Shown: positions 55,648-64,000 of the stretch, piece by piece
Position numbering within the stretch: position 1 is the stretch's first letter
Layout of the letters: each line of letters opens with the position of its first letter
Source: Sporothrix humicola
Lineage: Eukaryota; Ascomycota; Sordariomycetes; Ophiostomatales; Ophiostomataceae
NCBI GenBank assembly: GCA_021396245.1
Contig: WNYE01000032.1
Location: 349,781 to 413,780, forward strand
Direction: 5' to 3'
DNA: 64,000 bases
The notes under the pieces: generated by a model
Told to the model about the DNA's origin: nothing
Databases searched by the model: none
Seen by the model: only the letters and a program-made list of their open reading frames with translations
Position numbers and translations under genes: made by a program

Positions 55648-58600
55648 CAGAGGGCAGACGTGTAAGCGGGCGAGCCGCCACGCCAATGCTGAGTAGCCAG
55701 GGGCACGACGCACCTGCCAGGAACTGGACAAACCAGAACAAAGACTGGTCAGGCACTGGCGCAGCTTGGCTGCAGATTTCTCAACAAGGAAAGAGAGGGC
55801 AAAGAGGCATGACAAAGGATGGGAAAGCGGCCAAAGAGGCAAGCGGGAAAGAGCAAAAGGTGGAAGGAAAGCCTGGCAAATGGCGTTGTTCATGCATGCC
55901 CTTTCCTTTCTTTCCTTGGAAAGAGGCTGGCTGCTGTCCACTGTAACTGTTACTGTTATCCACTCGTCTTCTTTCCTGTTTGGGTAATCCCCGGAGGTCT
56001 GCCTCGCCTTCTATGCCTGCTCCTGCTTTCCAGGATCTTGGGGTCTTTGGGGCTTCTTTCTTCTCTTTTCTGTCGTCGTAATACGTCGTACTCTGTGTCC
56101 ACACAAAGTATTCCTTTCACCTACTCCTTTTCAACAACACAAGACGTCGCTCACAGACATTGCTCATGCCATGCCATCGATTGGCCACCGTTGATCCGGA
56201 CCCCGCCCAGTGTCGTTTGTATTGCAATGTCAGCTGGCCAGAGACATCCCGTTTCGAGACAAGAAGGTCGAAGACAAAAAGTCAAAACAAAAAGGTCAAA
56301 AAGGCGTCAAGACACAAGTGTGACTCTCAGGGCGTTCTTGTCACTCGTGCATCGACTTACACGGCGTGGGTTCAGAACACAAATTTACTGACTGCCTAAC
56401 GGGTTGACATCGCCCGGCCTTGTCTGTCTCTCTGTTTGTCAGGCATCCCCGTTGCTTTCGGTCCTGTTTGGCCCTGTCGGTCTTTTTGTACGCATACCCT
56501 GTCAAAGCAATTTTCAAAATTTCACACAAGATTCAACAATCTCCGTTGACTCTTTGCTTTCCTCGCCCATCCTCGTCGTCCATCGTGGCAAAGCAAGGCT
56601 CGGAGATCACGCAAGGGGAAGACACCACGTCGCCAAGAAGAGGAAGGGAGTGACGTTGCGTGGTATACGGAGTACGGAATGAGGCCTGGGTCGGTCTTGT
56701 TGTCTAGATTTCTTGGGATTTTGGGGGACAGGTCTGGGGTGCTTGGCCTTGACAAAGCTTTGATATCTTTTTCGAGCAAAAGGCCCTGGGATGCACTTCC
56801 CAGCGCACATCCCTTTGATCGAATATCAAGGAAAGGGGTGACAAGACATCCGCACACGGAGAAGATACTGAAAACAAACAGATAGACAAAAAAAGACAAG
56901 AGATAGACGACGAAAAAAGCTCCGCCGAAGAGGATCGCCAAGAGAGCCAAGGGAGAGTCGACAGGCCTCTCTGCGCAGCCAGTGTTTCGCTATTTTGATA
57001 TTTGGGAATTTTCGAGAAGAGAGGCACGGAGTTCGGAGGAACATAAACATACGGAGCACTCCTGGGCAGAAATGTGCAGGAAATGTCTTTAGCTGACGAC
57101 GTAGTGCGTCTTGCTCCCCGGTTCTTGTGACTTTTTCACAGGCCAGAAGGAATGCATCGTGGCTGTTCTATTATATTCTGTGACGGGTTTGATATTGTTT
57201 TTACGTTTGCCTTTTGTCCCCCTCATGGACACATATTTTATGAACCCAGAAACTGGGTATTGTTTGCCGCCGCAAATTCCTGGTTAAGGTTCAGGGCCTC
57301 AATATTTTTTGGCCATGAGAACCTGGTCTGGGCTATGGCCGCAGCCTTGGGAGGCCGTTTGAACGCCGTTTGAATCTTCTTTGAATATTGTTGAAATCTT
57401 TGCAAGTTTGCAGGTGTTTGTCTTCATCGGCCAGATTCTCTTCACCGCATGTCCAGCCACCTTTCTTCGCCTCTGTTCTCCCTGTTCAGCCATGATGCTG
57501 ATGCCCTGCGCTTACTTGTTCACAAAAAAACGATACAGAAAACCGGTCATAAATCGACAAACGCCCACAAGATCGTCTTATTTTCGTGTCAACATCCCTT
57601 TCTCTCGCCCGTTTTCTCCTTGCGCGGGAGAAGGACGTGAAAAAAGTGGAGTAAGTAGTGGGAGAACAGACAGTCGACGACGTGAAGTGAGACATTGAGC
57701 TCTGGTTGGTCGCCACGATCGCAAAGTTCCCGCCAAAAGGATCCAAAAAGGGGTAGCTTTTTTGAGGAGGCTGGGCTGAAGAGAAAAGAGAAAAATTTTG
57801 TGTACAAAAAGAGGAAAGCCAAGAAGAGGAAAGAATTTGAGAGAACACGAGACGACAGGCGGCAGAACCACAATCCCGACAAACAGAAAAGAACGACAGA
57901 ACGACACAAGGTGACACGACAGAACAAAAAAGATCCAGGTTTGTGCAGACGGGCGAAAAGGACTGGACGACAGCGATCGGCTGGTACGACAGACGCTGGG
58001 CCACAGAGCGACAGGCCCAAAAGCCCAGAGAGCCAGGCTGCGTGTCTTGGCCGCGCCTCGCAGCCAATCGCGAGCCATGGAGACCCCTTGCACTTGCACA
58101 ATGTGAAACGACGAGGGTAAAGAGCACCACAGACAAAGAAAAGGGGATAAAAGGAAGAATAAGAGAAAGGAAGAAGAAAAGAAGAGACGACGGGCGCGAT
58201 TCAGATGTTTCAGTGTTTCAAGTTGTTTCTTGTTTCTTCCCCCTTTTGGAAGAGTCCTTTTTTCTTTCTCTTCTGGAGTCTTTTCTCGCATGACTGTCGC
58301 CCCTTTTCCTCTTCGGCCGATCCCCCCTCAGTATTGTCAGCTTCCTTCTTGTCTCGACTTTCTTGTCATCCGAACTCTGACAGGCCGACTGCTTGTCTTT
58401 TCTTATTTTCGGTTTATTCGTTTATTCTTTTTGTTTCCATATTTCCTGTTTCGTCGTCAGCCCGTGTTTCGTCGTTTCTTGTCGTCGATTCGTTCGCCGT
58501 TTTGTTCACCTGCCTCCCTGTCTCGTTCACATCTGATTTTGTCTTGTTTGCACACCATCAACCATGTTGAAAGAAGAAAATATTGCATATTCTGTAGCCT

Positions 58601-58758
58601 CAGTTCTTATAGTTGCCCCGAGCCAAAAAGAGACAAAACCAAAGGGCAAAACGAAACAAAAAATAACAATCAAGAAAACGAGGATATCAAAAAGACAAAA
58701 AGCGAAGCAAAAAAAAAACCACCACCAAACAAGCTCACGAGGTATCAGCACACCCAAC

Positions 58759-61154
58759 TTAGTCCATCACTTCAACAGACTCCGTCGCGGCCGCGGCCAC
58801 CTCTAGGCTCTCCTCCACGAGGCCCGCTACAGTCTCCTCCACCTCGGCGGCTTCCTTGCTGTTGCTATTGGCCTCTTCTTCTCCTGTCTGGTTTGCCTCC
58901 TCTGCCTTCTTCTTCTCCTCTTCCGCCTTCTTCTTTTCTTCTTCCTCCATTCGCTGCTTATTGTACGCTTCCACTCTCTTCCTAGACTCTTCCTTATACT
59001 CAACAAAATAAGCATCTGTCTGCTCCGCCAAGACTTCGGAGATCCATTGCCAGAGGCGTCTGTCCGGGAAGAAGTTGCGGCTCGAAGCCTCCATGCCCGG
59101 GAAGAAGTTGCGTCTCAAGGACTCCATCACGGCGAGCTTGCGTGCAACATTGCCAAAAATGTTTACAGGGCCACTTGAGAAGCCGCCGTCCTCGTCGTCA
59201 TCGTCGTCGCTGGCACCGTCATCCTCTTTCTTGAGCCGGGCGAGCTCCGCCTTGGCATACGGCATTTCGCGGTGCTGGCGGAAAAGGTCGACAATGATGT
59301 TATCGTAGTCGTACCCATCATTGATATCTTCGCTGCAGCCCTTGCCAATATCGTCGCCTTCATTGCTACTGCAGTCGCATTCGCAGCTGCTCGCGTTGTC
59401 GCCGTTGCAGCAGCAGCCATCGGTCATGCTGGTATCGCTAGCTGTGTTGTTGTCGCTCAGAGTGCTGTTGTCGCCATCGGAATTGTTGCCGGGGGAGGCG
59501 GACCCGTTATCGCTGTCCCGAGTGGGGCTTGCACAATGAACATCATTGTCGTTTGGAGGCGTGGCGGTTGAGGCGGAAAATGCAAAATCTTGGTCGTTTG
59601 TAGTATCAAGGCTAGTCTCGCCAGCTTCTTGGGACTGTCTGCCGTATATGAGTTTGTGCAGCTGTCGAAAATGGTAGTATTCGCCCACATTCACGCAGAC
59701 GCCCATATTGACAAGGCGAGACGCATGCTGGACCATTTCAACCTTTTCCCACTGCGCTGGTGAGAGCGTATAGCCACAGCTGTAGATAATGCGTTTGTGG
59801 CCAGTGCCACGGTGCGCAATGTACCCTTTCCGGAACCCTTTTCGGAATGCCGCGTCCACTGATGGCTGTACCGTGTACACACTGCGAAACTTGGGAGATG
59901 CCAATAGCTCGGCGACAGAGCCTGTTGTCGCCGAGCTCCAGTCAAGAATGCCGGTGATGTTGAAGTCGTCATCGACGAAAATGTTGCCCCCGTGAAGATC
60001 AGGATGCACAATGACGAAACGAGCCGCGGCGTTTTCGCTCGTTCCGGCGAGGCCATCGCTGTTGCCATTGCTGTAGCTGTCGCTGGCAGCTTCTGCCATT
60101 ATGATCTCCTCGCCCACCTCCTCTGACTTCTCTCCCAGCTTGACAATGTGCGGCACCATTTCCCGCAATATATGTGTCAGGATGCAGTGGTCCACGTGGA
60201 TTTCATTGCCCTCGTTCTCTTTCTTTAGGTCGGTGAATGCGCCCCAGTACCAAAGTGCCCGTGTGGTATGTACCTCGTTGTCGTACTCCTCAACCTCTGG
60301 ATGCGGAATAAGGAGGCATGGACGTGTAAAGTACAGCTTGCGGCTGTGTTCTTCAAGTGCGTGTATCAGCGCCATGAGGTGCTCGGTCTCATCAGAAAAG
60401 GGTCCGTACTCGATCCCAGAAAGGGTTTCCCGATTTTCCCAAAAGAAACCTGGCGAAAGGCATTTGCCAATGACTGGTGGCGCACATGTGTCATCGGATG
60501 CGGTGTCCTCGAAAAGAGAGCCGATCTTGTTGAATCGGTGTGCGGCGAGGCCAGAGAACATTGCTCCCAGCTGGAACATGATCTTTTCTCGGTTTGCGTT
60601 CGTCATTCGCTTCGTGTCTGAAGCATTGTGCACATCGGCATATCTGTCGTGCCAGTAAAAGTCACCTAGGCTGCGGCCCGGAATCTTGCTCATGAGAATG
60701 TAGGGGACTCCAATGGGATTGTCGACTGTGGGACTACAATCATTCATTGTTAGAAAAAGGAGGGAGCGGATAGAGGACTTGCTCAAGGTTGAGCCCAAAG
60801 AGATACTTACCAGAATGAGAACACCTCGGGTACAGGAACACGTGTGTTCTTCTTGATGTACTTCATGGTAGCAACTTCGCTGGAAATCTGCTCCCCGAGA
60901 GCCTGGTCCGAAAGCCAGCCTTCAGACATCGGCGCACGAAAGACCCATTGCATACCATCAGAGAACGTCAAGAAGACAACCCAGTTGAGGCATCCCGCGC
61001 TGGGCATCTCGTCCTTGTCGACCGAGCATTTTATTCCGTCTCGCAGCTTGGAGGCCAATCCCAGGAGAGCATCGAGGTCAAAGAAGCCGTGGGCAAAGAT
61101 CTTGCCGAGCTCATAATGGGGCCCGTTGTCTTTGTAAGATTTTCGTTCTGACAT
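58759..61154 (-). CDS. APH-family kinase-like protein with long acidic C-terminal extension
   Basis: Exons 61154-60811 and 60733-58759 (- strand) give 772 residues. The 77-nt intron has GTAAGT, CTAAC and TAG. The fold is that of the aminoglycoside/choline-phosphotransferase family common in fungi: a nucleotide-binding lobe with VPVPEVFSF and PIGVPYILMSKIPG, then the catalytic loop HPDLHGGN (His358, Asp360, Asn365) and the metal-binding Asp379 in GILDW. Both key motifs are intact, so it may be active, but the substrate is unknown. From about residue 470 the tail is Asp/Ser/Asn-rich with a Cys-rich patch, then a Glu/Lys coiled-coil-like stretch to the end. ATG 61154 has a leader-like upstream region. 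An in-frame ATG at 61313 would add 53 residues of non-conserved appearance. The function is probably not antibiotic resistance. Confidence 0.85.
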
Positions 61155-61576
61155 TGCTGAAGGTATGGTGTGCAGAAATTGAAGATTGTTGAAGTGGTGA
61201 TGGCTGGAAGTGTCACGCGAATGGGGAAAAGAATGTTTTGGTTCTTGATAGGTTCGAAAGTGCGAAACCGTGTCCTGTGAACATAAATATTCAAACAAGG
61301 CAGGCACGCCCATTTCAGATGTACGGGAAGGAGCGAAGGTGAAAAGTGGATACTAACAAGGGCTGCCTGATCGAGCCAGCGAGCCTCACAACATCATTTT
61401 TACTACACAAACAAATGCAAGTTGTCAAACTAGAATAGTATTTTCGCTACGTGGCTATTTAAAACGATTCCATGAGTTAAATAAAATAAAAAATAAACTT
61501 CGCATGATATAGCTCGCCTTATCCGCGCCTCCTTCAGCCCCGTGCCTTTCACAATCTAAGCACCTCCTAAAACGAC
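61155..61576. other. Promoter region of the APH-like gene and 3' end of the 86-residue gene
   Basis: 422 bp between two same-strand genes. Nothing else is seen. An in-frame ATG at 61313 lies here and is treated as leader. Confidence 0.5.
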
Positions 61577-61980
61577 TTATTGAAGCCGGACGACAGCTGC
61601 CTTGACTTTGAGTACTTTCTCCGTATCGATGTCGGGGCGGATCTGTGAGGTTGAAAGCTGTGTCAGAAATATTACGTCGACCCTGACAAACTGGGTTTGT
61701 CTCCTCCCATAAAAAGAAAAGGGAGAAAAAAAGGGAAAGGAAAAGGAAAGAGGGGGGGGGGGAGAAAAGTAAAGGAAAAACTTACAAAAACCCAGCTGCG
61801 CGTACCGCACACACCATCGAGATACACGACAGTGCCGCTGGTCCAAACCTTGCCGTCGTAAAACCAGACAGTTTTATCTTTTTCATAGTCGAGGGCTTGG
61901 GTAGAGCCCGGGTGAGGCTCGGGCACACCTTTGGGCAGTGCCGGCAGAGTCGCGCTCTCGTAGCTCTTCTTCTTGCCCAT
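61577..61980 (-). CDS. Small protein of unknown function (86 residues)
   Basis: Exons 61980-61786 and 61642-61577 (- strand) give 86 residues. The 143-nt intron has a GTAAGT donor, a polypyrimidine tract and a CACAG acceptor, and splicing keeps the frame. The start MGKKKSYESA is basic. The middle part (TVWFYDGKVWTSGTVVYL) looks like a compact beta-rich fold, and the end is short and charged. There is no signal peptide or membrane segment. I do not recognise a family. The precise splice sites and the change from coding to intron composition at the donor support a real gene. It lies head to tail with the APH-like gene; any link is speculative. Two 15-bp repeats stand just upstream of the start. 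Confidence 0.7.
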
Positions 61981-63205
61981 TTTTTTAGAAAATATCGTAC
62001 TGCTTGGGGCGAGAGAGTATTGGGGCGAGAGAGTCTTGGGAGAGTCGAAATATGGTGAGTTCTCGGAAGTATTTGATTCGAAGTTGGTATCGTACTCTAT
62101 CTAGAGATATGAGCGTATATGTGGACAATGCTGGAGTAAAAGTTTCGTAATGAAGAAGAAAGGAGGCATCTTCAAGGATGAATTTATACTGGGAGATGTT
62201 GGCAGCGACGATGAGGCCGACGAGCAGCGAGGACACGGTGGTGGAGCCTGCGTCACTATTGATGCCATTGAACTCGTCCCATCAAGCTGACAGGACAATG
62301 GGTGACGATGGACTTGACGAGCTTTGGCGAGCTTTGGCGAGGTGGCGAGGTTGGCGAGCTCGACGAAGCCTCGCGTGGGGGTCATTTTTGCTTTATCGAG
62401 AGCATCGTGAGATAGAGCTGACGAGAAGGTCATTTGAATTGAGAGAACGGGGTGAGGGCTCGTCGATATTGTGAGATGCTGCTCAGATGCGTCTCAGAAT
62501 CAATGGGAGAAGTGGTGGCGGCCAGCCGCTCCTCAAGTCCCTTTGGCGGATCCATCACTTTGTTCTCGTATCCAATTCAACTTTGACAATGGGAAGAATG
62601 ATTCTCAGATAGAGGCCTCGTTCTTCTTGAATTTCTTTTCTGATTGATCTTAGGGAGCGGCTGTATGGCGGCCTGTCAATAGATTGTCAGTTTGGCTGTC
62701 ACCGAGGCCTCACTACCATCTGGGCAATGGGTCAAACTTACATTGATCTGCTCTCAGTATTGTACTGAATTTTGTTCCCTTTTAGTTGTATTTTGGGACG
62801 TAGGGACGATGTATTGATGACCAATATTAGGACTACACGGCCGGAAGATGATGGGTTGTCGTTCAAAAAGTGGCCTTGATATCCATTGAACTGCTCTCCG
62901 AATGAGGCTTTTTACTCTGAGTTTGGTTTTGGTGCAATGGTGGCATTTCTATCACTGTATTTGGCCCTACACATGCTGTAAAGAAGAGCTCAATTGTTGC
63001 TTTGGGCTTTCGGGAGCTGTGTTGCCAAAGCACAATTGTTGCCGCTTGATCTTTGCTTGTAAGTGAGTGGGGACAGGGAGGCTGCAGCTTTGGTGGGTCA
63101 ACATCGCATCATATCTCTCTCGGATTCTATCCAAAACATGTGGAGCAGGGCGTCTAATCGAGTCTCCAGACTTTTCAAACTCCATTCAGTCTGCCATCAA
63201 AGGTC
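61981..63205. other. Upstream region of the small gene; no convincing gene
   Basis: A pair of 15-bp repeats (62004-62018 and 62020-62034) lies in the likely leader. A GCTTTGGCGA duplication is at 62321-62340. A 72-codon frame at 62967-63185 (-) has no recognisable domain. The region runs into the AT-rich end of the window. Confidence 0.5.
62004..62034. repeat. Two 15-bp direct repeats upstream of the small gene
   Basis: TTGGGGCGAGAGAGT occurs twice, 16 bp apart start to start, 24 bp before the start codon of the 86-residue protein gene (ACTCTCTCGCCCCAA on its strand). Confidence 0.8.
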
Positions 63206-64000
63206 TTTAAAATTATTCCAAAAATATTATATTTAACCAAGTCTATTTGTTGTGCTGCGTAACACAGGATATTTGTTATAAAGAAGATAACAAAAAAAAA
63301 TGTATATAAAAAGGTAAAGCGAGAGAGTGCAATCTATCCCAATTAAACCAAGAAATAAAAACACGAAATAAAAAATAAATCCAAAAATTATCTAAAAATA
63401 ACGAACTAAAATAAAACACCAAAAAATATAAAATAAAAAAGTTTTCTCAGTGAAAAGTTTACAAAAAGAGCTCTCTCTTTCGAATCCCTTTAACCTCCAT
63501 TTACATTTATCTATTTATTTATTTTTAATATTAACCTCTCAGCTACCGTTATACTTACCGCCGCCCCCCGGCCGCAACGCGTAACCGCGCGGCCTTGGGG
63601 TACGGTTATACCGTTACCCCTTTTTTCGGCGTTTACGAAACGTACACGACCGTTGACGGTGGATAGTTTTACGCCGGTTAACAGTTTACGCCCCCGTTTA
63701 AAGAGTTGTACCGTCGTAACTTTTAACGGTTCGTTATAGTTTTTTAATAAACGTAATTATATTATTATTAACGTGTCGGGTACTTTTATTTTTTTTTTTA
63801 ATTAGTTTTTAATATTTATTGTTTTTATTTATACTTTTGAAACCGTTAATAATTAAATTATTAATATATTATTTATAACTTTTATTTTTATTAACGTCGT
63901 TAATATTTATAGTATTTTTAACTTTTACGTTATAAACGTTATTTTTACTTTTATTATTATATATACGGTTAACTTATAAATTAACGTTATATTTAACGTA
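63206..64000. repeat. AT-rich DNA with RIP-like signature (probable transposon remnant)
   Basis: The sequence changes abruptly to A/T-rich. From about 63.54 kb it is full of TA and CG dinucleotides (TTAACG, GTTATA, ACGTTA) with very few CA or TG. That is what repeat-induced point mutation leaves after CA has been turned into TA on both strands. Short GC-rich patches (near 63560-63660) survive. No open frame remains, so the element type cannot be named. It continues beyond the window. Confidence 0.7.

Larger units (their letters stand above)
52322..58758. other. Gene-poor region of about 6.4 kb
   Basis: Apart from the LPMO promoter at the left end I can support no gene. Open frames up to 377 codons exist but are composition-driven; the longest runs through the 9-bp minisatellite at 53183-53277. 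An AGCGC cluster lies at 55547-55647 and TACGGAGTA-type elements at 56666 and 57050. Strong purine blocks (55.1-55.9 kb, 57.7-58.2 kb) alternate with a pyrimidine block (58.2-58.56 kb) ending in an ATG at 58564. Confidence 0.5.

Noticed and set aside
61155..61313. Earlier start (ATG 61313) for the APH-like protein
   Set aside because: The added 53 residues look like translated leader; ATG 61154 begins the coherent part. Not fully excluded.
62967..63185. 72-codon - strand frame near the AT-rich end
   Set aside because: Starts with ATG but shows no domain, no splice continuation and no clear coding bias; could be a gene remnant but unsupported.

Overview
The window is nuclear DNA of a filamentous ascomycete (Pezizomycotina, most likely Sordariomycetes). 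Protein genes carry few, short introns (53-143 nt) with GTRNGT-like donors, CTRAC-like branch sites and YAG or AAG acceptors. Start codons sit behind CT-rich leaders. The gene set is typical of moulds: a Zn2Cys6 regulator, an HTF1/HOX2-type homeobox regulator, an AA11 chitin-active LPMO and a fungal APH-fold kinase. The right end (about 63.2-64.0 kb) is AT-rich with a RIP-like dinucleotide pattern. I cannot name the species.

Layout. 1-3010: non-coding, upstream of the first gene. 3011-6251 (+): large Zn2Cys6 transcription factor, two exons. 7186-8219 (+): mitochondrial 3-hydroxyacyl-CoA dehydrogenase, two exons. 9173-11392 (+): Bor1-type borate/anion transporter, preceded by a six-codon uORF whose stop overlaps the main ATG. 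11657-11728 (-): tRNA-Glu(UUC). 11.7-17.1 kb: no convincing gene. 17116-20084 (-): homeobox transcription factor, four exons. 20085-36940: about 16.9 kb with no supportable gene, containing a sequencing/scaffolding artefact (poly-G, N10, poly-C) near 21 kb. 36941-49345 (-): Tra1, the giant PIKK-family pseudokinase of SAGA/NuA4, in one uninterrupted reading frame. 51065-52321 (-): AA11 lytic polysaccharide monooxygenase with a C-terminal Cys-rich module. 52.3-58.8 kb: gene-poor, with a 9-bp minisatellite and AGCGC clusters. 58759-61154 (-): APH-family kinase-like protein with a long acidic tail. 61577-61980 (-): 86-residue unknown protein. 62.0-63.2 kb: nothing convincing. 63.2-64.0 kb: RIP-like AT-rich DNA.

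The genes do not form an operon-like or metabolic cluster. They are independent: transcription (Zn2Cys6 factor, homeobox factor, Tra1 coactivator), fatty-acid oxidation, borate transport, chitin oxidation and an unassigned kinase-like protein. The unusual space is regulatory: about 16.9 kb upstream of the homeobox gene, 6.4 kb upstream of the LPMO and at least 3 kb upstream of the Zn2Cys6 factor hold no recognisable genes.

I found no convincing undescribed multi-gene system. The most useful leads are the overlapping uORF/start at the Bor1-type gene, the long non-coding domain upstream of the homeobox gene, the tandem splice acceptors in that gene, the long low-complexity insert in Tra1, the kinase-like protein with an acidic tail, and the artefact at 21 kb, which should be corrected before that region is interpreted.
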